Notes: a model not told the origin generated them from the letters alone. 64,000 nucleotides of DNA from Paenibacillus dauci (GCF_000971985.1 NZ_LAQQ01000009.1:105905-169904); one strand, 5' to 3'. Shown: positions 17,207 through 26,708, counted from the first letter of the stretch. Program-made: numbers and translations.

Positions 17207-18320
17207 ACTCCAATTCCGCCACAAACGCAAAACGAATATTCGCTGGCATCTGCTGTTTAACTGTGTACTAAGCTTTATCATCTCGCTGGTTGTGATTTAC
17301 CTGTTTTCCTTTTTGACATCCTATATTTTGAATAAAATGCTGCAAACTAGCGCCCATGTATTGATCATTGGCGTGACATGGGCATTTACCCTGTTTGTTG
17401 TGTTTTCCTGCTCTTTTACCGTAACATTCTTCCTGCTTACACGCCGTATGGTCAATGATCTAATTACGCTGGAAAAGGGACTGGATATCATTGCGCAGGG
17501 AAATATGGATTACCGGGTATCGATTATCCGTGAGGACGAACTCGGCAGAGTCGCTGCCAATATTAACCGGATGGCCGAACGTCTGCAGCAGAAAATCATT
17601 CAGGAGCGGGAAAGCGAAAGTGCCAAAATGGAAATGATTACCGGCATTTCGCACGATTTACGGACACCACTCACCAGTATTATTGGCTATATGGAGCTGC
17701 TGCGAAGTCATTCTTTTCACAATGAAGAGGAACAACTGCGCTTTGTCGAAAATGCCTACAACAAATCGCTTCATCTCAAAAAAATGCTGGATGATCTGTT
17801 TGAGTATACACGCCTGTCCTGGAATGATGTACGGCTTCAGCTGGAACCGATTGATCTGGCAGAGCTGGTGAATCAGCTGTATTTTGAATACGAACCGATC
17901 GCACGTGAACATGGAATTACGGTCATAACCAAATTGGTGGATGAGCCTGTCATTGTCATGATGGACAGCGAGAAAATGGCACGGGCGATCGACAATCTGC
18001 TCATCAATGCACTGAAGTATTCGCTGACTCCCAGCACTGTTCATATCACAATGAAACGAACAGATACGCAAATCTATATCGAGATTACCAATGAAGGAAT
18101 TCCCCTTACCAAAGAACAGGAGCGCAGGCTGTTCGAACGCTTCTATAAAGCCGATTATTCGCGGAATCATAACGGTATCCAGACCGGAGCGGGACTCGGT
18201 CTGTCTATCGCCAAAAACATTGTTGAATTGCATGGTGGAACACTGAGCTTCAGTCACTTGGGCAAGCTGTTTACTTTTACAATTTATCTGCCACTGACTA
18301 CAGACAGGACACGTTTATAA
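17199..18320 (+). CDS. Sensor histidine kinase with very short extracytoplasmic loop
   Basis: 373 residues from TTG 17199, overlapping the regulator stop; GGGGAG lies about 8 bases ahead. TM1 (about 17-42) and TM2 (about 55-80) are separated by only a dozen residues, so there is no room for a periplasmic sensor domain. HAMP spans about 81-133. His152 lies in ISHDLRTPLTSIIGY. The ATPase domain has N-box DNLLINALKYS and G-box GAGLGLSIAKN. Short-loop kinases such as LiaS and BceS sense envelope damage or a partner membrane protein from inside the membrane; DedA is a candidate partner here. Confidence 0.92.
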   Translation: MNKLQFRHKRKTNIRWHLLFNCVLSFIISLVVIYLFSFLTSYILNKMLQTSAHVLIIGVTWAFTLFVVFSCSFTVTFFLLTRRMVNDLITLEKGLDIIAQGNMDYRVSIIREDELGRVAANINRMAERLQQKIIQERESESAKMEMITGISHDLRTPLTSIIGYMELLRSHSFHNEEEQLRFVENAYNKSLHLKKMLDDLFEYTRLSWNDVRLQLEPIDLAELVNQLYFEYEPIAREHGITVITKLVDEPVIVMMDSEKMARAIDNLLINALKYSLTPSTVHITMKRTDTQIYIEITNEGIPLTKEQERRLFERFYKADYSRNHNGIQTGAGLGLSIAKNIVELHGGTLSFSHLGKLFTFTIYLPLTTDRTRL

Positions 18321-18398
18321 TCTAATTTTAACACATAATAACCAATAAGTTGATTATAGATAATAGTTTCATCCTATAAGAGAATAGGATTCGGGTAT

Positions 18399-18427
18399 TT
18401 GACGATTGCCTGATGCGGGCTTACATT
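18399..18427 (+). promoter_or_regulatory. Probable promoter of the AEC transporter gene
   Basis: TTGACG (18399-18404), 17 bases, TACATT (18422-18427). A small hairpin ATCCTAT/ATAGGAT (18371-18390) lies just upstream and lacks a T-run. Confidence 0.5.
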
Positions 18428-18535
18428 GATAACAGTTCATTACAGGAATGCGGGGTTCAATCAGATAGAACAATTGCCTGTTTGGTTTCCCTGCTCCCTG
18501 TCTGTTATCATATCGCCGCAGAAAGGAACATCGTT

Positions 18536-19471
18536 ATGCTGATGCATTTATTGTCTACGTTATACCAGGTTTTTCTTCCGATTTCCCTTCCTGTGGTAGG
18601 CGGGATTCTGCTGCGTCGATTCCGCGGACTGGATACCAAACCACTGGCTACTCTGTCTCTGTACATATTAACTCCATCCATTGTATTCAACACGCTGCTG
18701 CATGCGGAGATTTCGTTGCAGGATGTGACTTCTACCATCACCTTTTCCCTGCTGACGCTGGTCGCACTATGGCTGATAGCAACGATCGTCAGCCGGATTC
18801 TACACTTGAATCCACAGGAACAGGCAGGACTGACCCTGATCTCTACTTTTACCAACAGTGTCAATTATGGTCTGCCGCTTGTACTGCTGGCTTTTGGTCA
18901 ACTCGGTCTGGACAAGGCTTCCGTCTATGTTATCGGACAAATGGTTATTGTGAATACGGTCGGCGTCTTTTTTGCAGCACGCTCACATTTCTCGGCCAGG
19001 CAAGCGTTTGCTTCTATTTTCCGGCTGCCTGCAGTGTATGCCACTGCAATCGCGATGCTGCTGCGGCTGTCTGGATGGGCACTGCCTTCGACACTGGATC
19101 AGGGATTTGCCATGCTGGCAGCGGCTTATTCGCCAGTCGCTCTTGTTGTTCTCGGCGCACAAATGATCAATGTCGGCTCCCGGAACGCAGAAGCGGCAGC
19201 CGACCGACCGGCACAGCGCGCCTTCTGGGCGGGCATGACGATCCGGCTGGCTGCCGCACCTTTGTTATCCTGGTTGCTGCTCACGCTGATTGGCGTGGAG
19301 GGCATTCTGTTTAATGTACTGCTGATTCTCACATCCATGCCGACAGCAGTCAATGCCGTTATTCTGGCAGAGCAGTTTGGTGCTGCTCCCCGGCTCGTAT
19401 CACGCTGCATTCTGTGGACGACGCTGTCTTCCATGCTGGTGCTGCCGGTACTGATCCTGTGGCTGCAATAG
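18536..19471 (+). CDS. AEC-family (auxin efflux carrier-like) transporter
   Basis: 311 residues from the ATG 8 bases after AAAGGA. About ten hydrophobic segments in two halves. The N-terminal half has PVVGGILLRRFRGLDTKPLA and LSLYILTPSIVFNTLL; the crossover region has TFTNSVNYGLPLVLLAFG, the characteristic Asn-Gly-Pro motif of the family. Bacterial AEC proteins export or import carboxylates such as malate, or other small solutes. No metabolic partner is next door, so the substrate is unknown. Confidence 0.9.
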   Translation: MLMHLLSTLYQVFLPISLPVVGGILLRRFRGLDTKPLATLSLYILTPSIVFNTLLHAEISLQDVTSTITFSLLTLVALWLIATIVSRILHLNPQEQAGLTLISTFTNSVNYGLPLVLLAFGQLGLDKASVYVIGQMVIVNTVGVFFAARSHFSARQAFASIFRLPAVYATAIAMLLRLSGWALPSTLDQGFAMLAAAYSPVALVVLGAQMINVGSRNAEAAADRPAQRAFWAGMTIRLAAAPLLSWLLLTLIGVEGILFNVLLILTSMPTAVNAVILAEQFGAAPRLVSRCILWTTLSSMLVLPVLILWLQ

Positions 19472-19513
19472 GACAGCTGTATTGCTTTTATACAATAGAC
19501 AAATAATTCGGTA

Positions 19514-20134
19514 TCAATCGCAGAACACCGGCAGATCCGGATGATGCAGGTATTGAAAAGCCGTCCGGATCTGCTGCTCTGTATTGCGTTCTACCGACAG
19601 CGGCGGCAGCTCATTCTCGGCGAAAAAGCCTACTTCCATCGTCTCGGTCGTATCTGTCGCCGCCGTGCCGCCGATCAGCTCGCATTCAATAAAGAATTTG
19701 TATACATGCCATGGTGAAGGCGGGTGCGGATGGAATTTCTTGTCCACCACGCCCAGTAGACGACCGGCACGAACATCGTAGCCGGATTCTTCTTTGACCT
19801 CTTTGACAGCAATCTCTTTGGGCGACAGTCCGATATCTGCCCATCCTCCCGGTAAAGCCCATGCCCCGTCCAGCTTCTCGCGAACCATCAGAATACGATC
19901 ATTCTGAAAAACGACCGCACGAATATCCACTTTGGGCGTTGCATAACCGGTTTCTCCTGCAAATAATTCACGAATCAGCTCAATCTCAACTTCCGTGTAC
20001 TGCTGCATAATTTCTACACTCAGCTCCCGCAGCTGCTCAAATCGCTCCAGATCATAGACATCCCTGGAATATTCGAGCCCTGCCTGACTGATCGCCTGAA
20101 TCTGCTTAGCCCACTCCAGCCATTTCAATTGCAC
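19514..20134 (-). CDS. Nudix hydrolase with N-terminal NUDIX_N domain
   Basis: About 206 residues. The first 65 residues (WLEWAKQIQAISQAGLEYSRD) match the NUDIX_N domain found before ADP-ribose-type hydrolases. The Nudix box runs from GGWADIGLSPKE to KEVKEESGY; the first box Glu is Leu, as in several relatives, while the metal-binding EVKEE is kept. Such enzymes hydrolyse nucleoside-diphosphate-X compounds. The annotated ATG touches GGGGAG, so I prefer the GTG three codons later, 9 bases from that site. It follows the phosphatase gene by 41 bases, probably as one operon. Confidence 0.88.
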   Translation of the reverse strand: MQLKWLEWAKQIQAISQAGLEYSRDVYDLERFEQLRELSVEIMQQYTEVEIELIRELFAGETGYATPKVDIRAVVFQNDRILMVREKLDGAWALPGGWADIGLSPKEIAVKEVKEESGYDVRAGRLLGVVDKKFHPHPPSPWHVYKFFIECELIGGTAATDTTETMEVGFFAENELPPLSVERNTEQQIRTAFQYLHHPDLPVFCD

Positions 20135-20175
20135 TGTCTTCATCTCCCCTGCAGCCTGACCACCTTGGAGATGGT

Positions 20176-20775
20176 TTATTGCTGCTGTTCTGCTTCATAT
20201 GGTAGCAGATGGCGGACACAATTGTACAATTCGCAGTCCCAGGCATTTTGCTCGTCACAGCGTACAACGGTGATCGACATATTTTCCAATGTATGCCATT
20301 TGGGTTCTTCCTTGAGGATGGCGTTCAGCACATGATTGAGCAGCACACCATGGCTGACGATCAATATGCGCTCGCCGGGATGCTTTTGCCCCAGTTCCTG
20401 CAGGCAGCTGATGCCACGCGCTGCACCTGATTCGGGCGTTTCCAGCCCCAGATCCTTCTGCTTCCATTGTTCTCCCCAGCGCTCGATCCGTTCTGCCTGC
20501 GTGGTACCTTCAATCTGGCCGCCATCAAGCTCCCGCAGACGCGGATCATAACTGACGGGCAGCTGCGAAGCTTCGGCGATGGCCTGAGCTGTCTGACGTG
20601 CACGAAGCAGATCACTGGCATAGATGCGGTCCCATGATTCTCCGGCTATGCGTCGTCCGAGCTGACGTGCCTGATTCCAGCCATCTTCATTAAGTGGAAT
20701 ATCCGAACTTCCCTGTGCCCGGCCCTCTTTGTTCCATATGGTGCTGCCATGACGGATTAAACCGAATGTAGTCAT
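20176..20775 (-). CDS. Histidine phosphatase family protein (phosphoglycerate-mutase-like)
   Basis: 199 residues. The catalytic RHG motif is LIRHGSTIWNKEGRAQG with the phospho-accepting His at residue 8; the second His is in IVSHGVLLNHVL, and a conserved Glu is in LRELDGGQIEG. The small size and pattern fit broad-specificity phosphatases (PhoE/CobC-like) rather than glycolytic mutase. AAGGAGG lies 7 bases before the ATG. It is first gene of a two-gene leftward unit with the Nudix hydrolase. Confidence 0.9.
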   Translation of the reverse strand: MTTFGLIRHGSTIWNKEGRAQGSSDIPLNEDGWNQARQLGRRIAGESWDRIYASDLLRARQTAQAIAEASQLPVSYDPRLRELDGGQIEGTTQAERIERWGEQWKQKDLGLETPESGAARGISCLQELGQKHPGERILIVSHGVLLNHVLNAILKEEPKWHTLENMSITVVRCDEQNAWDCELYNCVRHLLPYEAEQQQ

Positions 20776-21043
20776 CGTTATTCCTCCTTTACGCGTGATA
20801 TGACACTAACCTGATGAGTGACATTTGCAGCCAAAAAGTATACAATAATCTCTTGTTTATATATTTTATAATGCTTCAAACAGGGGATTCCTGATCAAGG
20901 CATAAATGGTCTGCACTCCTACCTGTATCTTACCATGTTTGGGCTTGTAAACATTGATTTTCAATTATATCTGTGTCAATATAACGAAGCAAACAAATGA
21001 TCGCATTATTTTTCCTTTATCTGGAAAGGGGTATATTATTATC

Positions 21044-21871
21044 ATGGCCAATTCACTGTTCCGCCTGATGACCGAGCTATCCTCACGCAAGTGGGTATCC
21101 CGGCTGACAGGCAGCTTTGCTAAATCACGGGCCAGCCGCGCGTTAATCCCGAAATTTATTCAGGCTTACCGCATTCCGGCAGAAGACGCCGAGAAAAGCG
21201 TCAACGATTATCATACATTAAATGAATTCTTTACCCGTCGGCTGCGTCCAGGTGCACGTCCGATTGATGCGGACCCGATGTCGCTGACCAGCCCGGTCGA
21301 TGCGCTGATCACTGCTATGGGCCCACTGCAAGACGGATTGATTCCTCAGGTCAAAGGCCAGGATTACAGCCTGGAAGAGCTGCTGAATCACTCTCCGCGG
21401 ATGGAGACTTATCGTGATGGATATATGTTCGTGCTGTATTTAAGCCCGACCGATTATCACCGGATTCATGCTCCGGTCACCGGCAAGCAGACCGAACGGG
21501 ACCATATTCCGGGCAAAGTATATCCGGTTAACGACAAAAGTATGCTGAATATGCGTGCTGTACTAAGTCGTAATGAACGCCAGATTACCTACATGAAGCA
21601 TCATTATGGAGAAGTGGCAGTCGTCAAGGTAGGCGCGCTCAATGTCAGCAGTATTCGCTATGCTGACGAGACTCGCACATCGTGGAACAAGGGTGACGAA
21701 TTGGCTTATTTCGAATTCGGTTCGACGATTGTGCTGCTGATCCAACAGGGGACATTTACCCCTGATGAGATGCTGCATATCGGTAGCCGCGTCAAAATGG
21801 GCGAGAAACTGGGAACGCTGATGGATATGGAAGCGACCCGTCCCTACCGTCGTCTGATCGATCCATCTTAG
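21044..21871 (+). CDS. psd: Phosphatidylserine decarboxylase proenzyme
   Basis: 275 residues. It decarboxylates phosphatidylserine to phosphatidylethanolamine at the membrane. Self-cleavage at G226-S227 in FGST leaves a pyruvoyl group on the small alpha chain; Asp86 (SPVDALI) and His142 (YHRIHAPVTG) supply the other triad residues. The ATG at 21044 gives a normal MANSLFRLM start, with AAAGGGG 12 bases ahead. No pssA partner is adjacent. The product is the expected substrate for the lipid-methyltransferase-like protein at 15914, a loose link. Confidence 0.95.
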   Translation: MANSLFRLMTELSSRKWVSRLTGSFAKSRASRALIPKFIQAYRIPAEDAEKSVNDYHTLNEFFTRRLRPGARPIDADPMSLTSPVDALITAMGPLQDGLIPQVKGQDYSLEELLNHSPRMETYRDGYMFVLYLSPTDYHRIHAPVTGKQTERDHIPGKVYPVNDKSMLNMRAVLSRNERQITYMKHHYGEVAVVKVGALNVSSIRYADETRTSWNKGDELAYFEFGSTIVLLIQQGTFTPDEMLHIGSRVKMGEKLGTLMDMEATRPYRRLIDPS

Positions 21872-21929
21872 GCAGATCATGGCTTTTATGGCCGCCTGAC
21901 TCCGGTCTGGATTATTCTTAAGTGATATA

Positions 21930-21972
21930 AAAAGCAGCCCCTCCGATGACAATCTTCGGCGGGGCTGCTTTT
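21930..21972 (+). terminator. Terminator of psd
   Basis: AAAGCAGCCCC-TCCGA pairs with TCGGC-GGGGCTGCTTT, ending in TTTTC. Confidence 0.85.
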
Positions 21973-22365
21973 CTGTTCGGGTGTCCTATATATAAATACA
22001 TCCTGCTTAAGTATAAGTTGGATTAGAACCAGGCTTCTGCTGCCCGTTGTGCTGCAGTCTCGAATCGACGCAGACGATTACGGAAGACTTTGCTGCTGAT
22101 CTTGGATGAACTGTTGTTACGCCCCCGTCTTCTCAAACGCATTCTGAAGGCCCCCTCTCTTATGGCATGGCGGCACTCTACTGTACGGCACAACCGCTTA
22201 CAGAAGTTTACCTCACGCTTACAATATGCATGAGCAGTATTTACCCCGCGTGTTTTCGGTTGAAACAAACAACGGATCGGGGTGTTTACCGTCATCCTCC
22301 ATTTATTGTAAAGCAGTTTGCCATCCCGGAGCAACTTTGCCGCTTACCATAGAAAACCGTTCCTG
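21973..22365. other. Intergenic stretch without recognised features
   Basis: About 390 bases. An arginine-rich 103-codon open frame on the minus strand (22023-22334) lacks a ribosome-binding site and resembles no family I know. No hairpin or promoter stands out. Confidence 0.4.
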
Positions 22366-23151
22366 TCAGCGAATCTCGGAAGGATTTTTACCGGTATACT
22401 GCTTGAATTGACGACTGAAAAAGAAAATGTCGCGATAACCCAGCGCGTCTGCTACCTCGGTCACATTCATCCCCGTATAGACGAGCAGATGCTCGGCCCG
22501 TTCGATTCGCATCCGTATGATATACGATTGCACAGATACGCCCATCAATTCCTTGAACTTGATAGAGAAATAACGTGGCGACAATCCTGCCCGTGAAGCC
22601 AGATCTTCCACACGATGCGCAAGACTTGGATGCTGGCGAATATAATTGGCTACTTCCTGGATCGTCTCGTTCAGCTGATTGCTCACTTTGCGAGGGGCCG
22701 GCTTGTGCTGCTCATCGCGCAGCAAATGAATCATCAGCTGTTTTAGAATCAGACGCGCTTCCTCTTCAGCAGCAAAAGCCCGCTCCAGCAGCAGCCGGAC
22801 ATACCGGACCAGCATATATTCAAAGTCAATCGTCTCGTCCAGCACCCGGTAGCGTGCAGGCACACGGCTGACCGGCTCGTTTACGTCAAAATGAATATAG
22901 GTCAGCACCAGCGGCTTTTGCGGATTATGGGTAGCGGTTGTCTCGTCTCCCGGACGGAATACAAAGCAGCTTCCTTTACTGATCGCATACGGCTCTCCGT
23001 TCAGGATCAATTCCCCTTCACCACTCCATACATAGAACAGATCATAATTGGGCATGGGCTTTTCCCGTTTGGGCCAGCGCCACTCCGGTTCACAGAAAAT
23101 TTTGGCAAAGGCGGGCTTCAATATAAATGAAGCAGGCGATAATTCAAGCAT
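22366..23151 (-). CDS. AraC-family regulator with cupin-like sensor domain
   Basis: 261 residues. The N-terminal half (about 1-140) is a cupin-like AraC ligand-binding domain, with YVWSGEGELILNGEPYAI as the beta-barrel signature. The C-terminal 100 residues hold two helix-turn-helix motifs (VEDLASRAGLSPRYFSIKFK and VTEVADALGYRDIFFFSRQF) and the conserved PSEIR end. Regulators of this build usually answer to sugars and activate carbohydrate genes; no sugar operon is adjacent. AAGGAGG lies 7 bases before the ATG. Confidence 0.92.
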   Translation of the reverse strand: MLELSPASFILKPAFAKIFCEPEWRWPKREKPMPNYDLFYVWSGEGELILNGEPYAISKGSCFVFRPGDETTATHNPQKPLVLTYIHFDVNEPVSRVPARYRVLDETIDFEYMLVRYVRLLLERAFAAEEEARLILKQLMIHLLRDEQHKPAPRKVSNQLNETIQEVANYIRQHPSLAHRVEDLASRAGLSPRYFSIKFKELMGVSVQSYIIRMRIERAEHLLVYTGMNVTEVADALGYRDIFFFSRQFKQYTGKNPSEIR

Positions 23152-23281
23152 GATATTCCTCCTTCTCCAATTCCTCTATCTAGGTCTCTATCGGCTCTCC
23201 ACTATACCGCTATATCACATTAAACGGCTATGCGATTATATTGCGCAAAAAGTTCGCATTCGTCAATGGTAGGTTACCTAA

Positions 23282-24850
23282 TTAATGAAATTTTGTGGAT
23301 TGCTGCGTATTCCAGGCATGCTGCAGGCGCCGGATTCCTTCTATAATCTCTTCTTCCTCCAGATGGGCAAAGCTGAAGCAGCCAGCAGGCGTTCCTTCTG
23401 TGAGCCGGTAATCCGCTGCATCCCGCCAGCTAACTCCGCAGGCCGCCGCGATGCGCCGAAATTCTTCATACGAATCCTGGTCGTGCTGCCAGACTCCATA
23501 TACATGCAGTCCCGATCCGACCGGCATCCAGGAAAATACTCCTTTCAGCCGCAGCTCCATCTGTTCACGAAACGTGGTATGACGTACTTTATATAATCGG
23601 GTCATCCGGCGCAGATGACGCATGTAATCTCCCCGCATAATAAAACGTGCCAAAGCACGCTGCTCGAGCCGGGATGAAGGCAGCGGATCATACAGCCGCT
23701 TGGCTGCCATCAGCGCCTGTGCCAGCCCCGGCGGCATAATCGCATAACCAAGTCGCAGACTGGAGAACATACTTTTGGAAAAGGAACCGACATAGATGAC
23801 GCTGTCTGCCCGATCCAGCGCTTTGAGCGGCTCGATCGGACGGCCTTCCCAGCGAAACTCGCTATCATAATCATCTTCGATCACCCAGGCATTGCGGCGA
23901 TGTGCCCACCGGAGCAGCTGCTGTCGTCTGGACAGTGGCAGCACGACACCTGTTGGGAACTGGCGGCCCGGCGTAACGAACAACAGACGGGACTCCCATT
24001 CCTGTGGAATAATCCCCTGCCGATCCAGCGGTGCCGGGCACACCTGTCCGCCACAGGCAGTGATCGCCCGGTAGATTCCGGTGTAACACGGATCTTCCAG
24101 AATGACAGGCTCTCCTTCATTAATCAACAACTGACAGAGCAGCACGATCGCTTCCATCGATCCGCTGCATAATACGATCTGCTCCGGCTGGGCAGCGATA
24201 CCGCGCGTACGTCCCAGATGACTGCAGATCGCTTCCCGTAGCTGCAGATCGCCCCCTGCTTCCTCTTGCTGCTCATGGCTGCCAACAGGCTGCTGCAGGT
24301 CTCTCGCAGCACCGGTCATCGCGCTTCTCCAATCGGTCAGTGAGCGACCTTCCAATAGAATCTCACGGGGAGCAAAGGAAATCGTTGGTGCAAGCCGAGT
24401 CTCCTCTGTAGCGGGTAGGCTAACCGGATGATCAACAGCTGCTGATTCGGCAGCCTGCCGACGTTCCAGTTCCAATAGACGCTCTCCCCAGCGGGATAAT
24501 GTACGTGTTTCGGAGATTAGATCAGCGGAAAGTACGTAAGCAGCATGATGCTCATCATGTTTTTTTGTCGTATCGTCCTGTACGGCAGGCAGACTGATGA
24601 GCTGCCGGGCCACATACGTTCCTCTGCCTACTGCTGATTCGGTATAGCCTTCTGCCAGCAGCAGATCGTAAGCCCCGGCTGCGCTGCCCCGGGATATACC
24701 ATAACTCGCTGCCAGTTCACGTGTTGACGGTAATCTCGTTCCCGGCTGCAGCGATCCGTTTAGAATACTCTCGCGCAGGGCATGATACAACGCTATGTAT
24801 TTGTGTGGATACTGCTGCAGAGCCCGCTGATACGCGATGGTGATATCCAT
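23282..24850 (-). CDS. MocR/PdxR-type regulator (GntR helix-turn-helix fused to aminotransferase fold)
   Basis: 522 residues from the ATG preceded by AAGGAAGGA. A GntR winged helix occupies about 8-80 (LPSTRELAASYGISRGSAAG). After a long, variable linker, a fold-type I aminotransferase domain begins near 155, with EDDYDSEF and the PLP-binding Lys359 in GSFSKSMFSS. MocR proteins use PLP as sensor or cofactor to switch vitamin B6, GABA or taurine genes. The divergent PNPOx-like flavoprotein at 25109 is the likely target. The gap at 24851-25108 should hold its site; TTGGACC near 24997 and TTGGCTC about 27 bases later are candidate half-sites. Confidence 0.93.
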   Translation of the reverse strand: MDITIAYQRALQQYPHKYIALYHALRESILNGSLQPGTRLPSTRELAASYGISRGSAAGAYDLLLAEGYTESAVGRGTYVARQLISLPAVQDDTTKKHDEHHAAYVLSADLISETRTLSRWGERLLELERRQAAESAAVDHPVSLPATEETRLAPTISFAPREILLEGRSLTDWRSAMTGAARDLQQPVGSHEQQEEAGGDLQLREAICSHLGRTRGIAAQPEQIVLCSGSMEAIVLLCQLLINEGEPVILEDPCYTGIYRAITACGGQVCPAPLDRQGIIPQEWESRLLFVTPGRQFPTGVVLPLSRRQQLLRWAHRRNAWVIEDDYDSEFRWEGRPIEPLKALDRADSVIYVGSFSKSMFSSLRLGYAIMPPGLAQALMAAKRLYDPLPSSRLEQRALARFIMRGDYMRHLRRMTRLYKVRHTTFREQMELRLKGVFSWMPVGSGLHVYGVWQHDQDSYEEFRRIAAACGVSWRDAADYRLTEGTPAGCFSFAHLEEEEIIEGIRRLQHAWNTQQSTKFH

Positions 24851-25108
24851 CCTGGAGGGTTCCTTCCTTTCCTGCTGCTCCTGCCTATATGCTGGCAGAC
24901 AGCATATGTATTTATTCTGTACACGATGACGTATGCAATCTTCCGCAGACATGGATTGTTTTCACATCGTCACTTTCATGCGTTAAATCACTAAAATTGG
25001 ACCATAGGATTGTGTTTATATTGGCTCTTTTCGCCTGTCAATTTTCAGCATAAGCTGATTACCTTGGGACGTCAATCATCTAACAGAGATAAGGGAGAGA
25101 ATTTACTT

Positions 25109-25768
25109 ATGAGAAGAAAAGAATTTACAGTGGAAGAACAGCAGGAACTGGAACAATTCCTGGGTGAAGTCAGTTTTGGATTTCTCGGACTGGCTGGCGA
25201 GGATGGATGGCCGCGGGTGATTCCACTTAATTTTGCCTACGGTAATGGAGTCTTTTATATGCATGGCAGCCGTGCCGGCGAGAAAATGAAGCTGCTCAGA
25301 GAGGATAACAAAGTCACCTTTTCAGCAGCGCGTGAATATGCACTGATCCCTTCCTACTTTACCGATGAAGAGATGGCTTGTCCGGCTACCGCCTTTTTCA
25401 AAAGTGTAACGGTAAGGGGACATGCCGAAGTCGTGACCGATCTTGAGGAAAAGGCGATGGCACTCGGTATCTTTATGCAGAAGCTGCAGCCGGAGGGCGG
25501 CTATGATCCTATTACTACCGAAGACCCGCGTTACATTCCCCGTCTCAAGGGAGTCGCGCTGATCAAGATTATCCCTGACGAATGGACTGCCAAATTCAAA
25601 TTCGGTCAGAATGTCCGGGGCCAGGAACGCGAGCAGATTATCAGCGGTCTACAGCAGCGGGGTTCTGCTGATGATCTATCCACTCTGGAGATGATGGAGA
25701 AGTACTGCCCGTATCATCAGTCAGCAGGCGGTACGGGCAACGATTCAGAAGATGATCAGGATCTATAG
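25109..25768 (+). CDS. Pyridoxamine 5'-phosphate oxidase-like flavoprotein
   Basis: 219 residues from the ATG 9 bases after AAGGGAG. It has the split-barrel pattern of the Pyridox_ox_2/NimA-like group: GFLGLAGEDGWPRVIPLNFA, then FYMHGSRAGEKMKLLREDN for FMN phosphate contacts, and VTVRGHAEVVTD. True PdxH signatures are lacking, so it is more likely a flavin or heme-binding reductase than the vitamin B6 enzyme. The last 25 residues are acidic with a CPYH motif. Its position opposite a MocR regulator is recurrent and suggests PLP-responsive control. Confidence 0.85.
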   Translation: MRRKEFTVEEQQELEQFLGEVSFGFLGLAGEDGWPRVIPLNFAYGNGVFYMHGSRAGEKMKLLREDNKVTFSAAREYALIPSYFTDEEMACPATAFFKSVTVRGHAEVVTDLEEKAMALGIFMQKLQPEGGYDPITTEDPRYIPRLKGVALIKIIPDEWTAKFKFGQNVRGQEREQIISGLQQRGSADDLSTLEMMEKYCPYHQSAGGTGNDSEDDQDL

Positions 25769-25839
25769 TACCTATTCCGACGGGTTCACCTTTGTTATTC
25801 TGCGATAAATGATACTCTCCGGTTGGAATCTGTTATACA

Positions 25840-25874
25840 AAAAAAGCAGCTTCCTGAACAAGAAAGCTGCTTTT
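25840..25874. terminator. Bidirectional terminator between convergent genes
   Basis: AAAAGCAGCTT and AAGCTGCTTTT pair around CCTGAACAAGA, with T-runs on both strands. It separates the flavoprotein from the FMN reductase. Confidence 0.85.
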
Positions 25875-25898
25875 CACTCTATATTATGCTATTTATTG

Positions 25899-26453
25899 TT
25901 ATGACTTTGTACCAGGAAGTAAGGCAATAATCAATTCATTCAGAGCGGACAATGTATCCGCATCGCTCAGGCGACCCTCTGCTCCAAACTTTTTGCTGAT
26001 AAATGGTATGGACAGTGTGGTCTTGTCAGTAATAAGGGCATTCATCATGAGAAGTGTTCCTTTTAGCGATTCCAGCGCAACCGATCCGCCCTGTGGATGC
26101 GGAGAAGCACTGATTGCTGCTGTCGGTTTATTGACCAGTTCTCCCGAAGAAACAATCCAGTCCAATGCATTTTTGAGAGAACCGGGAATCCCCCCGGCAT
26201 ATTCAGGAGTACAGATCAATACTGCATCTGCCGATCCCAGTAAATCCCGCCACTGCTGTATAGCCGCATGAGGTGCAATATGATCCTGGTCCAGATCGGG
26301 ATTGAAATGCGGCAATTCCGAGAGCCCATGGTATTCAATACACTCTGTTCCAGAAGGCATCAGACTCATAATGGAAGATAGCAGCCGGGAATTGGATGAC
26401 TGTTCGCGCAGGCTACCTGATATACATACTACTTTAATCGACTGGTTGTGCAT
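25899..26453 (-). CDS. NADPH-dependent FMN reductase family protein
   Basis: 184 residues with a flavodoxin-like fold. The N-terminal phosphate-binding loop is GSLREQSSNSRLL; the flavin isoalloxazine loop is TPEYAGGIPGSLKNALDW, with Ala where most relatives have Asn or Gly. SPHPQGG matches a third FMN-contact loop. Such proteins reduce FMN, quinones or azo compounds with NAD(P)H. GAGGGTG lies 6 bases before the ATG. No obvious operon partner. Confidence 0.9.
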   Translation of the reverse strand: MHNQSIKVVCISGSLREQSSNSRLLSSIMSLMPSGTECIEYHGLSELPHFNPDLDQDHIAPHAAIQQWRDLLGSADAVLICTPEYAGGIPGSLKNALDWIVSSGELVNKPTAAISASPHPQGGSVALESLKGTLLMMNALITDKTTLSIPFISKKFGAEGRLSDADTLSALNELIIALLPGTKS

Positions 26454-26597
26454 AAATTCACCCTCTCTCTATAAAATACAAGCTTATTTACCATACTATA
26501 CACTATCTGTTTATCTGGTCGGCATACGTTAGTATTCCTATCTGATCTATACAAGATATTCTTCATACTATTCTCACATCTAAATTGCCGCCATACC

Positions 26598-26627
26598 GTG
26601 ACACATTTGTGAGAACAATGATATACT
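26598..26627 (+). promoter_or_regulatory. Probable promoter of the aminotransferase gene
   Basis: GTGACA (26598-26603), 18 bases, TATACT (26622-26627). Confidence 0.5.
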
Positions 26628-26708
26628 ATGAGGCAGCGAAATCAGACGGAATATGCAGCAGATTCGCCTGGTTGATATCTTCTAAACAGACCCGGAAGGA
26701 TGAACAAG

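Noticed and set aside
22023..22334. Arg-rich 103-codon frame on the minus strand
   Set aside because: No ribosome-binding site, no family resemblance, composition typical of non-coding DNA.
25109..25768. PdxH, pyridoxine 5'-phosphate oxidase
   Set aside because: The sequence fits the broader split-barrel flavoprotein group and lacks the C-terminal PdxH signature.
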